DNA of 64,000 bases from Mactromeris polynyma (Eukaryota > Mollusca > Bivalvia > Venerida > Mactridae): contig JASFXZ010000018.1 of NCBI GenBank assembly GCA_032209605.1, positions 2,669,904 to 2,733,903 of the forward strand, in the 5' to 3' direction. Made by a program: the position numbers and the translations under genes. Numbering within the stretch: the stretch's first letter is position 1; every line of letters starts with the position of its first letter. Positions 1 to 13,389 of this stretch are shown here, piece after piece. The notes beneath the pieces are model-generated. The model was not told where the DNA came from. It made no database searches and was given only the letters and a program-made list of their open reading frames with translations.

Positions 1-2311
1 GAATTTCTTTTAAGTTAAGTTTCAGATTTTGTTTATGCCATAATGTAATAACCTATGTTCATGACTTGGGGTTTGATTGGTGCGCTGCATTGTTTAAACA
101 ATTATCCTTATCACTTAGGTCTAATTTTATGTCCCCTCCCTCTTGGCCTCTTGATCCATTAGTATCGTCTACCTCTCTCCGTTACTGTGTCTCTTCACAT
201 TTTCCTTCGTCTAGATATGTACATGTATAGGGAAGTGTTAATTTGTGCATTTGCCCAACCACACTTTAAACTTTTCTTTTTGCTTAAACAGGACACCCTA
301 CCAAAAGAACATAAAACATTTCCCAAGTACATGAACATTAAAAAAGACTTGTCGGATGAAATTCTATCAGTTTATTCAATATATGTCAATGTTTTGTAGT
401 TATTATGATAACAGGTCCCTCTTACAATTTTATAAATATGAGACAGATTTATACGCTTTCATATTTGTTTGTAAAATATGTTTTGTAGGGCACTCTATAA
501 TTCAATTTTAGACTTGTAACCCTGTGTTTGTTAAATTTGCACCAATTAACAATTTTGACCATTGGCCATGACCATAAAGCATACTTTATAGGCAGACGAG
601 CATTGATCTAATCAGTTACCAAGATAAACACAAAATAGTTGCCAAAATATGTTTAGTTGCCACTTCCAATTTGTGTTCTGCAAAGCTAAATCCGTATCGA
701 ACAGTTTTTGCATTATTTTCTCAGTCAGTGGTTCAGAAAAACAAATACTGATTACTCACTATAAAGTATAGTGACTATATCGATAGTGTGTTAACATTAT
801 CATGATGTAATGTATTGTTCTTCAACATATTTGAAACCAACATGTTATCAGTGTCACAACTAGGCTTGTTTCTGTGGGTATTGTGCTGTAAGACAATGTT
901 TTGAATCCACCTTTAAGAGTGTTATGTCAAACTAGTCTACAAATCTCTGATTTATTCTGTACAAGTATCTGACAAATCACCATTTTTATGGAACATTATT
1001 GGACATTACACATCACAATGATTACAGCTGTAAAGAGTATGGTAAGACAAAATATAATTGATATTATAGTAACATAGCTTTACACTGTTGCAGTATTTTA
1101 GCATGCAGTTACTTCAATCCAAAAACAGGGTGTCTGATATGTTTTACTTTATCAGGTCACTTGGTCACTTGACTTTTATCTCACGACATATGACCACGTG
1201 ACTAGCAGGACTATTTGTTTTAGCCAAGTGTTGCGATGTTATCTTTTTTCTGGACTTGCTCAAACAATGGACGTTTCCATTAAATACTTTGTATAATGCA
1301 TACAGTAAAATATTAATTTCCCCAAATTTGTTCTTTTTCATTCCAAAGGTGCTTTAATTAATCAGTTATTAGACAAAATCGTCCTGCATTTTTACCCAAA
1401 TGTAAGTGTTTTCTGTAACTTGTAGTAAACAATGCAAGAAAAAATTATCGGCTCTTCTCATTCGAGCAACAACATGTTGGAAATCTACATTTGAACTCAT
1501 CAGGGATGGCCCTGCGGTCAAGTTTCTCACGAAACTTACATATCAGTAGCAAAAGCAGTACGTGCCCCACCCATCTTCTCAATATTAGAATCCCTGTCCA
1601 GTTTTATATATTTGTGACGGACATTCCTTTGCAATCGTAAATGACACTGGAAGACTGAGTGCACAGATGAATTCCTTGTTTTTAGTGCAGCTTTGAATGT
1701 CCAAAACTTTAATGCATTCATGAAGTAAATGTAAATACCATTTCTGTGTTCATGTGTTCTGTGGCACTTGACATTTCTCGTCATTTGTAAACAACTCTGG
1801 GAAATTCCATGGGAATTAATCGGTATGTTTAATTTTTGACTCTTACTAAGTTGTTGCAAATGTTTAGATTTGTTATTGATTAATGCTCATTAGATGCTCC
1901 CAAATGCAGAGCAATTCATATTGTAAATGTAACAGAGTCATGGTAATTATTTATCTCGGCGTAATGTGCTAAAAACAATTATATTCAGTAGGTCACAATT
2001 TTTATTATGTCACAATTTAGTGAATGTAACTCGATATTATTTGAAATTAAAGGTATTTCACCTTAATTAACACAAGAAGTGACAGGATAAATATAGTAAT
2101 AGAAAGTTCTGCTCGACTCCGGTATTTATTTATTTATTTTATAAAATCCTCCACCTTGCCTGGTAAACATTCTCCATTCATGTCATCAACCTATTATTCT
2201 CTATATCACATATGAAATCATAGTCATTAATTTTTATCAAACAGTATTTTGAAAAAAACTTTAAACATTCACAAATTATATAATATGATAAGCAAAGTCA
2301 GTAACACTTAC
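1..2311. other. No gene seen; presumed intron of the Ig gene or downstream DNA
   Basis: AT-rich sequence with no open frame resembling a known protein and no recognisable repeat array. A minus-strand open frame around 1536-1859 has no splice context or domain and looks like chance. Since the Ig exon at 2312-2599 ends with a good donor, this stretch is most likely intron of that gene. Confidence 0.5.
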
Positions 2312-2599
2312 ATTGCACAAGGAGGACAACATCCTTTGTTGAATGTGCTTGAATATTGAGATAATTTCTTCCTGTGCACGAGTAGACACCAATATTACCA
2401 CAACTAACATTGGAAAGTTGGTGCTTCAGCTGTAAAGTGTCTGACTTTTCTGCCAATGTTCCATTCCGGTATAAAACCTTGATATTTGAAGAAGGATTAC
2501 TGTCTACATTACAGACAAGTGTAGGAGACATAAATTCATCAACGGTAACCTCATGGCCTGTATGATCTTTCACAACGAATTCTTCAATAGACGCCTTAT
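2312..2599 (-). CDS. Immunoglobulin-like domain exon (last one visible, most C-terminal in window)
   Basis: A 288-nt exon on the minus strand. The acceptor is ...TTATAG and the donor is CAAT|GTAAGT; both ends are phase 1. It encodes about 96 residues with an Ig-like outline: strand B cysteine in TLVCNV, strand F as GVYSC, and a closing VVLLVQC. The core tryptophan expected about 12-15 residues after the first cysteine is missing (the segment reads NIKVLYRNG). The DxGxYxC motif is reduced to GxYxC, with Asn before it. Possible N-glycosylation sites are NGT and NVS. It is the same orientation and phase as seven other Ig exons to the right, so it is probably part of one extracellular adhesion or recognition receptor. 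The gene continues off the left edge. Which Ig family it belongs to cannot be fixed from the sequence alone. Confidence 0.8.
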
Positions 2600-3620
2600 C
2601 TATAACACAAACAAGTAAAACAATTGCTACAAAAAGCTTAAATAAACAGGCGAGTGAGAATGACTTAGCATCAGTTGAATAGGCACATAGCCAGAAAGTA
2701 TTGTCTAAAAGGTGTCTAAATATAGATGGGATTAAAAAGTGAAATTGCTCAATATAGTTCAAACCTAACGTTGATTCCACTGAGACTAACATTCTGATCT
2801 GGTTTCATGTAAAATCAGGATTCTAATCCTGATTTGAACTTGTGTCAGAGGAACTGGCTTTTCAAGTATTTTTCTGAAAGTTAACATTGTGTACTATATT
2901 AACCACCAATGAGCCACTTTCAAACAGACCTAGACTCCTTAAAGTCTAAAAATGATCGAGTATCAAGTAAATGTTGCACAAACATTTGACTACTCAAGTT
3001 TTAACAAGCAATGTATATGACTTGACCTAGTGACCTTGATTTTGACTCCACACGACTTTGTTTCATTCTCCATCTAGAATTAATACAGAACAGTATTGAA
3101 ACCATGTTCTATATAAATTGGGTAGAATATTATGGCATCTGGACAAATAACTTGGTTGATATTTAGTACAAGGTTTTTTTCCCAGATGACCAAGTATACT
3201 GTTTTCTGCTATTTTTGCTTAACTTCCGGTCTCGTGGTATTTTGGTATTTTGACATGGTCAAGTTGCAGCGCTATCTACAGAAACGTGACCTAGTTTCAT
3301 TGCCGGTTGTTTTTATCATTAAATACCAGCGTAAAGGTATTTAGTAGGGCATCTATTTTTAGATGTCCATATTGTTCACTCAAAGAGTAACAAACAAAAA
3401 ATTAAACTCTGCAGTATGAATGTATGTGTAAATGAACAGGTTACTGTTTAATATTTCCTATTGAAATGTTATGAACGTGTCGAAATGGAACTAGTTTACA
3501 ATTATTTTGTGTTTGTACATTCTTAACTCTTTAACTTAACGTACAGTGTAGTAGAGGTTTTTGTACAGCGAAATTAGAATTAACTCCCTAGACATCAGTG
3601 ATCATCACATGTAGTGAAAC

Positions 3621-4037
3621 AAGAGGGCCATGGTGGCTCATCTGAGTACATTGCCACGTTGGCTTCAAGAGAGTCCAAGAGGATTTTCAATGATTTGACC
3701 TTGTGACCTACTTTTTGACCCAACAAGACCCAGTACCACACTGGACTTGCATTTTATTAAGACAAACATTCTAAACAAGTTTATGTAGTTCTGGTAGAAA
3801 ATGCAGCCTACAGAGAATCCACTAGGATTTTCAATCAATTGATCTGGTGACCTAGTTTTTGACCTCAAATTACCCAGTTTCAATCTCGACCTTGATCTTA
3901 GTAAGGCAAACATACTGACCATGTCTCACATATATCAAATAAAAAAGTGACCTCTGGAGTGTTAACAAGGTTTCACTATAATATGACCAGTGACCTAGTT
4001 TTTGAACCCACATGACCCTTCGTGCTCAGGTGAGCTC
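3621..4037 (+). repeat. Bivalve-type repeat element, three degenerate units
   Basis: It opens with AAGAGGGCCATGGTGGCTC and closes with CTCAGGTGAGCT. In between, the phrase TGACCTAGTTTTTGACC recurs in diverged form (near 3701, 3848 and 3988), giving units of roughly 140-150 bp. Similar openings occur at about 17780 and 23516. The same core phrase returns at 4570-5402 and 6060-6640. Confidence 0.7.
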
Positions 4038-4569
4038 AAAATATGACATATAAGAAAAATACCGGAAAGAAATGATATTATGTATATTCACTAACTGTGA
4101 AGAATATGAAAGAAGAAATTGAAAACAAAAGAAAATCGAGGAAAGTTTTTATTCTGCTAGGTTATTAATTTATTTCGTTAGTACCGCAAAAATAAAAGCA
4201 AATAGGGTATGATGTAAAATTTACTAAGGACTAATCCAACCAGAGCCCGGGATTATATCAGATACATACACTCACCAAATTTAGTGCAACAGTAGAAGTG
4301 CGGAAAATGCATGTCAACTGAGTGCTGATTAGTCCTTCGGTATATTTTCTTTGAGATTTTAGTGTGATTCTGAGATTTGGAAGCAATTATTTGGTTGAGT
4401 GCCACAGTGTACACTCGAAGTTAATCATTATTCCCTTTTATGATTTGAATGCTAAGTGTAAGTATCGGTTATAATCCCCGACATTGATTTCAAGTAGATC
4501 ATGTATAAAAGGGTTGGTGGCCTCTGGTGTGTAAATATGTATTTTCTACTATTTGTACTTATATTACCT

Positions 4570-5402
4570 AGTTGTTGTTCTCACAACATCCAGTTTAGAA
4601 GATGATCAACATTTAATAAAGACAAGCATACTAACCACATTTCATGATGATCAGAAAGTAAATGATTGGTGTGTGAACAAGACTTTGATATGATTTGGCG
4701 TGGTAATCTAGGTTTATGTCCAATTAATGTCTGATATTAATTTTCATTCTGGTAGAAAATATGGCCTTTAGCGTATCCGCAAGTATTTGAACCAATGACC
4801 TAGTTTTTGACCAACGTGACTTGCTATAAAACATGACATGCATTTCATTAAGTCAATCATTTGGAAGAGGTTTCAAGTTGCTGAGGTTGAAAATGTGGCT
4901 TCTAGAGAGTTCACCAGCATTTACAATCATTTGATCCCGTAACCTACTTTTTGACCCCACAATTGAGCCATTACCAAGCTGGACTTGCATTTCATTAGGA
5001 CTAATATTCTGATATATACTGATCAAACAAGAAACTTCCGATTTGTCCACATAGTGTTTGTTGTGTTTAACAAGAAATGGGCAATGACCACAAACCAGGT
5101 TTTCAACCTAATTATTTGTAACCAAGGCTCTATTTGTACAATGTCCATAAGATAAACGGAACTCAAGTTATTTGCCTGAAACCAAATTTCTTTTTTTAGT
5201 AACGTTGACCTTGACCTTAAATGGAACGAGCCCAAAAGCGAGCTCTCCACATGTTCTTACTATACAACAAGTTTGATGTCAATAGGATGAATGGAACTCA
5301 AGTTATTTGCTGGAAACCACCAGTTGGACGCCCGCCCGACCGCCCGCCTGCCCAACGACACACACCATTCCAATAACCTGGTTTTCGTTGAAAACCTGGT
5401 TA
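4570..5402 (+). repeat. Second array of the TGACCTAGTTTTTGACC repeat with its 3' tail
   Basis: Degenerate units with TGACCTAGTTTTTGACC near 4796 are followed by a tail near 5325-5402: a C-rich run (CGCCCGCCTGCC), CCAACGACACACACC, then AACCTGGTTTTCGTTGAAAACC, which is a short hairpin (GGTTTTC / GAAAACC). A diverged copy of this tail occurs at about 28190-28275, which marks it as the conserved 3' end of the element. Confidence 0.65.
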
Positions 5403-5613
5403 ATCAGGATTCATGAATTTTAACGATAATGTTTGCACTGTTAATCATCAACAACTTGAAACTCGGTTTGCATGTGCATGAATTGTTCAACATCTCCTGT
5501 GTGGTATTCGGTCAATTTGTTTTACTTGTCTTACTGACATTGTTGTCAAGTGAACGAAAACGCTTCAAAATTTTGTAAAAATGTAACATTTTTTACATTG
5601 TAGCAATTTTAGT

Positions 5614-5943
5614 ATGCCAAGAATACCCAATAATTTACGCGAACTTGCGATTGGCATGCTTGATGCTGGCATGTCGACATAAGACATTGCAAGGCATGTT
5701 GGGATTTCTAGTCGAGCAATATGAAATCTTCGCGCATGATTTAGAAAGGCAGGACACACTGACGAATTGCCACGTCCCGGACGTCCGGGTATTATAACGC
5801 GTGGTCAAGACCACTATATCACGAACACGCAGTTGCGCAATCGATTCCAAACTGCCACTGCTACTGCTGCCACTTACACACCTGGGCTTCATAATAACCG
5901 AATAAGTGGGCAAACTGTTCGTTATTGTCTGCGGGAGAAGGTT
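5614..5943 (+). pseudogene. Tc1/mariner-type transposase, N-terminal relic
   Basis: From the ATG at 5614 the frame reads MPRIPNNLRELAIGMLDAG, then DIARHVGISSRAI, then LPRPGRPGIITRGQDHYI, NTQLRNRFQTATATAA and HNNRISGQTVRYCLRE. This is the paired helix-turn-helix and GRPR-like linker of Tc1-family transposases, the DNA-binding half of the enzyme. It has in-frame stops (for example TAA after MST) and ends near 5943, so about 110 of the usual roughly 340 residues remain and the DDE catalytic domain is absent. It lies inside an intron of the minus-strand Ig gene on the opposite strand. It is a dead relic; terminal inverted repeats were not located. Confidence 0.85.
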
Positions 5944-6059
5944 AACAAAGAGATTCCATGCTTTGACACTGTGTTCGTCCCTATGTGACCCAGTACTGAA
6001 CAAAGATTCAGTTGAAATTTCATGTACTTAAAAAGTACAAAATGCATCCTCTTAAGTAG

Positions 6060-6640
6060 CCACAATTATTGTTATTATTCAACTGTGTTGCCACAAGGAT
6101 TTCTTCTATGATTCAACCTTCTATTTTCTCCCCAAAATGACCCAGTAGCACACTTGACCAAGATTGTGTTAAGGCAAATATTCAGAGCTAGTTTTATTAG
6201 GATTGGACCAAACTTGTGACATTTAAATTTTTAACAATTATTTTTTCATAATATGACCATGTGACCTAGTCTTTGACAATCTAGTTCCAAACTTGACCTG
6301 GATTCCATTAAGATACACATTTGTATCAAGTCTCATACACATAAAGTAAAACTGTGACCAAGTAAGCTGTGGAATATTAAAGTTTTTTCTATAATTGGAC
6401 CTTGTGACCTTGTTTTTGACCGAAGATGACCCAGTTTCAAACATGGCCTAGATTACATTGAGACCAACAGTATGCAAGGTCTAATACTGATTAAATAAAA
6501 AACGTTGCCTCTAGAGTGATTTCAAAGTTTTCTATAATTGTACCTAGTGAACTAGTTTTTGACCCTAGATGACCCAATTTAAAACTTGACCTAGATGTCA
6601 TCGCGACAAACATTTTGACTGACGTTCATACAAATCAATA
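6060..6640 (+). repeat. Third array of the TGACCTAGTTTTTGACC repeat
   Basis: About four diverged units recognised by recurring TGACCTTGTTTTTGACC or TGACCTAGTCTTTGAC with following ATGACCCAGT or ATGACCCAATTT (near 6130, 6255, 6405 and 6550). No tail and no coding capacity. Confidence 0.65.
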
Positions 6641-6817
6641 TTTCAGACTATTATCTGTGAAAAAGTTTAACTATTAAAATCCAAACAACATTTTACATTT
6701 AAACTTCATCAAACAGGTGATTCCAGAACGTCTCATCCATTGTCTTCAAAACATAAAGTCACAAGGCATAACAATTATAAAAACAATATGTTTCAAAATA
6801 AACAGAAAATAACTCAC

Positions 6818-7096
6818 ATTTTACATCAAGGTAAACATAACCCGATTTTGGATCAGACTTAGATGGTTGATTCGTAGGTTTCATTGTGTTTTGTACAATA
6901 CACATGTACATCGTCTTGTCATCCTTTGACACATTGACAATTTCCAACAGTGCTGAATTCCATGATTCCTGGTCAGTATTTCTGGTCCATTTCACAGAGG
7001 TTTCTGCTGGATTACCGGGTGTGTATAAACAGTTATATCTGAATGGCTTGCCTTCTTCAGCACTCTGATTTAACATTGGCAACACTTCTGGCCCAT
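6818..7096 (-). CDS. Immunoglobulin-like domain exon
   Basis: A 279-nt exon on the minus strand with acceptor TTACAG|ATGGG and donor AAAT|GTGAGT, phase 1 at both ends. The 93 encoded residues show the Ig core: FRYNC, then VKWTRN with the core tryptophan, then LEIVNVSKDDKTMYMC, which keeps a D...YxC-like strand F. It ends with VYLDVKC at the domain boundary. It sits between the Ig exons at 2312-2599 and 8318-8632 in the same transcript orientation. Likely role: one extracellular domain of a cell-surface or secreted Ig-superfamily protein. Confidence 0.85.
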
Positions 7097-8317
7097 CTGT
7101 AACATGAACTATACCACTAAACAAGAAAATACCAGTAAATTACTATATTACATTATGAATATATTGAACAGTGTTTTAAAGTTTTAACACCTAAATGATG
7201 ATGGGTACTTTCCCTACAATAGATATGGCATCTACAACAAAATATATTTATACATTGTTATATGTTAATTTAATTTCAGAGCACTTTGACAGAAAGTATT
7301 TTTATATCTTTGGCAGTCATCAACTACATATTTAAAAGCCGAATTATGCAATAATTGAAAAACTATATTATTCTTGATAATGGGAGGGAATTCAATAAAA
7401 TACTTCAAAATATAAAACAATATTTAAGTTTAAGCCTTAGAAGTAAGACGATTTGTCAACAATGTCAATTTACCTGAAATAAATCTTAATTTTGAATAAA
7501 ATAAAACAGCAAAATAGCATATTGCAGTTACATCATGCCTTGAAAACATTTAGACAGTATTCTGGTTTAAATGAAACTTTGCAAAAACTGGACAGTAACA
7601 TGTCTCTGAAATTTGGACAATGTTACTGTTATATGACACAAACAAATCCTTTAAAACAATTTGATACCTAAATGAAATTTGTGTTTTCTAACATACCGGT
7701 AATCAATATTTGTATGTTCAATTGAAATTTGCCAATTTCTTAATATTTCATGACTTAAATGACCCAAAGTAATTTTCTTTCGAATATTTTCAAAAATGTC
7801 TTTCTTTTCTTAAATTTGCAAGTCTGTTAAGTATGCAGCCGGTTTCACTACATGAACATAAGAACAAATAAGAAATAAATGCCACTTTCAATATATTGCT
7901 AATATTTTTCAGAAAGAAATAGGGCTATTATGTTTTTGAAACAGAAAAAATATAAATTTTCAAATCTTATCTGCATTATGTAAAGATTGAATCAACAACT
8001 GCTTCAATCGCCTCAGACATTATGATCATTAGGGTGCTAAAACCTTAAATATCTCTCCACATAGGAACTTCATATATTATAACAGGTATATGAATTGATA
8101 GAAGACTTTTTATAAAGATCATGCATTGTGTCTATTAATGAGAACGCATTCACAAAGAAAGCTTTACACTATTCAGTAAGCATACAAACTGAACATCACA
8201 ATTAGTCATGTTTGGCATACAGCTGTGAGTGATTAATGAACACATAAGGGTAATATCAGTGTAAGAATAGAAATGTTACAAAAGAAACTAGAAATAACTA
8301 ATCATTGATATGTTTAC
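7097..8317. other. Ig-gene intron, nothing recognised
   Basis: About 1.2 kb of AT-rich DNA between two Ig exons. No repeats of the families seen elsewhere, no RNA gene and no credible open frame. Confidence 0.6.
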
Positions 8318-8632
8318 ATAGGACATTTGCAGAGACGTTCGTCATGTTTTTGCCATTTTCATCTGATGGTAAACCATATGTTCTCTTCATACTGTTTGCA
8401 ACTTCGCATATATAAATATGGACTATGTCTCTAGTGACGTTCCCCTCAGGAACATGGAATTCTGTAGAATGTACTGCACCACGTCCAATCCACTTATATG
8501 AAGGATCAGGCTTGCTCAACCCTTGACAATCTAACACAAACGCTGCCCCTTCTAGAACGCTGAAAGAGTGTGAAATGTTTGTGTAGGGTCCAGATCCATA
8601 TTTCAATCTAATGTTTGGTATATCCGGTGGAT
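8318..8632 (-). CDS. Immunoglobulin-like domain exon
   Basis: A 315-nt minus-strand exon with acceptor CTTACAG|ATCCACC and donor CTAT|GTAAAC, phase 1 to phase 1. The reading frame begins DPPDIPNIRLKYGSG and continues through FVLDCQGLSKPDPSYKW (first cysteine and core tryptophan) to IVHIYICEVANSM (strand F cysteine). The (G/S)xPxPxYxW phrase also occurs in the exons at 12667 and 15112, which suggests duplication of a single ancestral domain within this gene. Compared with neighbours the C-terminal part is slightly longer (DENGKNMTNVSANVLC). Confidence 0.85.
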
Positions 8633-9743
8633 CTGTAAGGAGAGTAGTTTAATATCATTCACAATAATAACTACAACTTGATAAAGTCAGATACATGAAC
8701 AAAATAGTTTTGTGTTATTTACAGTGCTCACACTGAAATTATCACAGCCAAACATTGACACAACTAGAAGATTACATATACAAAACTGAACAAATGACAC
8801 ATCACAACGTCTGTTTTAAATGTTTGTTATAAGCTGCTGCAGTATCAGGTAACAATCCCAAATAGGTAAAGAAAAGTTTGTTCATAGAATGTTCCTTACA
8901 ATCGACTCCATTGATATAAATACACAGAACTGTACTTGGGGGTATGTGATTATTTCACCATGTGAAAAGACATTCGATGACATTCATTGTGACTCTTACA
9001 ATATAAGGAGACATAAAGGATCATTATGTTAACACGTATATATTAATCCTTCACTTGACAAAAAGTATGAAATTCAGATGACTGTGGCATTCTGCTTTAT
9101 AAAGCTTAAAGTGGTAGAACACATTGAAATAAACAGCTCGAATTAAAAACCTAGGTTTAAGATGAAACACAACACCTCCACAATATTGGACGAAAGTCAA
9201 TTATTTTAAAAGTGAGCCTTCCGATTTAACGTTCTTCATGTTGTCATTTTAAGGAATACTAACTCCATCCTCTTGAGCCATGTTTGCAGCAATGCAGACA
9301 GGGGGCTAACAAAAGAGCAGTTTGGAGTGGTTATTTTTCTTTTATTGAGGTCTCTGTCCAATGACACCATTTTTCAGATTCTATCATATGAATGTATAGA
9401 TAGAGGACCAACCCCTCTGGTAACCATTCTTTTCATCAGATGGATTGATCTGAATAATCATGAAAGAGGGTGATACATGGATAGTTTTTGCGACATCATT
9501 TCATAACTGATCTTGTCATTTACACAATTTTGTTGGAAGAATTTTAGAAATCATGTAGCTCCAGCAGTTCTCATGTGAAGCAAGAGCAAAAACCAGTAAA
9601 ACAAGAAATGTTTGAAAAATTGTATGCACCCCCCCCCCCCCCGATGACATAAAAAATAGTACAGATGATATACAAGGGTTTGAATATGTTGGTCTCAAAA
9701 GCTTAACATCTCTTGTTATTGTGTGGAAAATAACTTTCACCTA
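8633..9743. other. Ig-gene intron, mostly unrecognised; a C homopolymer
   Basis: No gene seen. A run of 14 C lies at 9629-9642. Open frames here lack splice context and domain character. Confidence 0.5.
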
Positions 9744-10470
9744 ATAGTCAGTTTGACCTTGACCTTTGGCACAGTGACGCCAAAATCAATATAGAGCTCA
9801 TCAACAATCCACAGACAACGATACTTCTAAGTTAGGACCAGGAGGCTAAGGGGTACTTCAGTTATTGTGCAGACAAGGACATATATCTAAAAGTCAGTTT
9901 GTACTTGACATTTGAATCAGTTACCCCAAAATCAATAAGGTACCTATACAAAACACAGGGGACAAGTTTGAGAAGGGAAGCTAGAGGCGTTCTCGAGTTA
10001 TTGGCCAGAAACGTTTTATTTACAATTGACCACTGTGATCTTGACATTGACCCAGTGATCCAAACATTGATAAGGTTCCTCTACTACCCGGGATAAATGC
10101 GTGGACTAAGTTTGAGTCTCCTGAATGACAAAGTTATTGACCATACACAAAGCATTATTACCAGCAAGGTTTATATAGCAAACTTGACAAAGTTCATAGG
10201 CATGCTGTGACCTTGACCTTGAAGCTAGGGACTTTGGTCATGTGAGAGAGACGTCCTCATCCTATAGTGGTTATTTCTGCTTATTTATTTCAATATCCCA
10301 CAATGAAAGACAAAGATATGGACCAAACAAGAAAAAGGGACATAAAAAGTTCAGGGGCATGCAATGATCCTGAAGCAAGGGACACTGGTGAAAACCCACC
10401 CTGAATGGCAAAGATATGGACTGGACACCAAATCAGGACAGACGGACGGATGTGATAAGCTGCGTATTTG
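9744..10470 (+). repeat. Bivalve-type repeat array (TGACCTTGACCT family)
   Basis: Diverged tandem units carry GTCAGTTTGACCTTGACCTTTGG (about 9750), GTGATCTTGACATTGACCCAGTG (about 10035) and GTGACCTTGACCTTGAAGCTAGGGAC (about 10206), with shared phrases such as CAAAGTTATTGACC. It ends near 10450 with CAGACGGACGGATG, the ACGGACGG tail common to these elements. Non-coding. Confidence 0.65.
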
Positions 10471-12666
10471 CGCATTTCACTCAAATAAAAACATGGAAAA
10501 TGCAAATAATTGTGCAAGGAACTTCCCTTTTACTCACAACATAGTTAATACGTGTGTATTCAAAAAGCTATTTCTGCTTTCCTACTGTGGTAAACGGGAG
10601 ACAGCCAGATAAACTGGTTCCCTGTTATTGAAGTTTGAACATCAGAAGCTTTTAATAAAGTGAAAGTAGACGATTACCAGTTAGTTTATCAGGTCTTTAT
10701 CACACAGGAGTTTGCATATTATGTGTACTTAGAAATAAAAGCGTATACATGATCAAGATCACACGCTGTATCAAATTATCAAAATGAGGAAGAAAGCCTC
10801 AAAAGAAAAAATGTGTCATAATGTCAATAAGTATTGTTAAACCAATATTTTTTGACGTCAACAATGTAGTAGACCTTGTATGCTCAATCAAAATAAAGAA
10901 ACACAATTGACATGAAGTTTGTGAGAAAACTTACGTTTGTGGAAAGACATGTTACGATAAACAGTTCCTAGTACAAACATGTATTAATCATGATTAATTG
11001 AGGAAACCATACACTGTTCATTACTAATTAGTTCATTTAAGAGTTGCAGGCAGCAACATTTGATAAAGTTGCTACAATGAACAGTAACACTAACCTCTAG
11101 TCTTTGACTCAATTATGACAGGTACCAAATTTAATTGCATTTCATAGAAACAAATATAAACTCTAGCTCAAATACAGTTAACTTCATATATAACGATATC
11201 GCATACTGCGATTTACCACTTATAGTAATACAAATCTCATGGTCTCAGTCAGTTTGCTCTATATTTCTACTAATATTACTCTGGATAAGACGATATCGCA
11301 TGCTGTTTTAACGGTCCAAAACTCAATTTTGACACTCATAACAATATTTTGGACCTGCCAACTAATTGATGATGTCAACACAATCGGGCCCTTTATGTGT
11401 AGAACATCATGCTTGTCAAGATGCTAGCCGCCTGAAAGGTGTGAAAAGCTAGTAGATGTTATAAATAGCCATTATTCCTAAAAGCTGGTCTAACTAGTGA
11501 ACACGTTCTATCCTGTACATTCTTAAGCGGACACCGATATTGGTAACTTGTTTGTGTACAATGTCGAAAACAAGTTAGGTCTTTCTTTAATACACATTAA
11601 ATTCTTACTTTACATATCTTGCAAGAGTAAAACAATTGACGAAAACGACGAATCAGTCTGTGACGAAAGACATGGAACTACTGCCGGTTCTTAAACGGAA
11701 GTAAGACAGAAGCTGACTATGTAACATAGTTTAAAAGTTGTTGAGGTTTATTGCGATCATAGTGTACTCGTTGAAAAAAGTTGTACGAATATTGAATGTT
11801 AAATGCTATTACTAATTTATAAAGAATTCACATTTCTTGGCCAATCATATTATGCTCCCTTGTAACTTCTGATTTCTTCTACAGAAAAAGTCTACATTGG
11901 ATACAACAACATAAACTTTACCGTCCACTGAATATCGCTATAAGCTGAGTTTACTGTTGTTAAATTACATTACAATGCAGACAAAAAATGTTGACTAGAT
12001 TGATTCACAAAATAACATACAAGAATTAGGCCATAAACAATTTATGTTTAGTTTCACAAGCCTTTTTTTCAGATTCGAAAGAGGGAGGGTAGTGTTTTTG
12101 TATTGGACCAGATTTTCTACTTCTCTGTCAATTCTGTACGATGTACAGACTGACGAACAGGGTAATGTAAATGACTCCCGTAATTGTGGGAACATAAAAA
12201 TCAATAAAACTGAACAAAGTGACAATAATGCACTTCTACATATTCTACTGAACCTATCAACAAAGCACTTTGAAATTGTACCTGTGTGAACAGTAACAGT
12301 GTGGACAATATTTCATGCACTGAACTATATATAAGTTAGTATTTATTGTGAATCCCTATGTTGTAAAATGGGCTTATTTTTTATCTCATCAAAGTCCATG
12401 TAAATTTACAATGTGCATTTAAAAGAAAAGACTCGCATAATGATTTTAAACATTTTATTACATTAGTTTGACCTGTTTGTAAACATCCTATATTTTGATG
12501 AAATTAATTCATTGAAAAAGATGATTGTAGCCTCAGTTGTACACTGTATTTTCTTTGTTTTGCGGTGGAATAGGATATATCGTTTTGTAAAATTGTAGAT
12601 TCAAATGAATGTTTCCTATAGCAAAAAATAAACAGAACATGATAAATACATGATAATTGTACTTAC
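10471..12666. other. Ig-gene intron, nothing recognised
   Basis: About 2.2 kb of AT-rich sequence. A short phrase, ACGATATCGCAT, occurs twice (near 11194 and 11290). No credible exon or known repeat seen. Confidence 0.5.
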
Positions 12667-12963
12667 AGTTGATGTTCATAGTAACAGTAGCTGTTGCAGA
12701 TCTTGAGAGGCCACTTGCTGATCCAGTTTCCTTCAATTCGTTGTTTGCTGTACACTTTATATCTAGCATGCCTCTTTGAATTGACAATACCACACTAGGA
12801 CCTGTATATCGCTTGTCAATCTGCCAAGTATAGCTAGGGTCTGGTTGTCCTTCAGAACTACAAGCTACTGGTAAACTATCACCAACCACAACATTAAAAG
12901 GATCCACTGATATAGGTGTGCCTGATGTAGTGCTGTAGTAGATCATAGGAGTTGAAGGAGCGA
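12667..12963 (-). CDS. Immunoglobulin-like domain exon
   Basis: A 297-nt minus-strand exon with acceptor GCATACAG|TCGCT and donor AACT|GTAAGT, phase 1 at both ends. It encodes 99 residues with VVVGDSLPVACSSEG, then QPDPSYTWQIDKR (core tryptophan), then RGMLDIKCTANNE. The usual tyrosine two residues before the second cysteine is isoleucine here, a non-canonical strand F. It closes with ATVTMNINC. Same gene as the neighbouring Ig exons by orientation and phase. Confidence 0.85.
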
Positions 12964-13389
12964 CTGTATGCATACAAAAGTAACTTGTAATAATATATGT
13001 CATGCAAGGTCTTGGTTATATTCACAATATGCGTTGCCCATAGTTTAGGCTCATAATTCAAGATAAACAGATTGAAATACTCCATACTAGGTAATACTAG
13101 GTATTCGGTGGATGCTCCCATACAGGGTTTTGTCGAAAGTTAACTCTGCACTATCTTGAGGAAGAGTTATCATTCCGAAACTCTGAACTTCCACTCACTG
13201 CCTTTTAACTGTATTCATATCTTCCTATACAATCCCTAAAAGATGTTCGAAGTTTTATCATGGCAAGCATGTTCCTTAATAATACTTTCAACTAGATGCC
13301 AAAGGGCAACATGTCAAGCCCACCAATTGTCAATAGATTAAGAGAATACGGTTAAATAATGCTATACAGACAGTGCTAATCTATTATAC

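Larger units (their letters stand above)
2600..6817. other. Ig-gene intron packed with dispersed repeats
   Basis: The intron contains several arrays of a bivalve-type repeat (annotated separately at 3621-4037, 4570-5402 and 6060-6640, with a fragment at 3020-3080) and a Tc1 transposase relic (5614-5943). The stretch 4040-4570 shows nothing I recognise. Confidence 0.6.

Noticed and set aside
1536..1859. 107-codon minus-strand frame as a further Ig-gene exon
   Set aside because: No Ig core residues, no splice sites in phase 1, composition like random AT-rich DNA.
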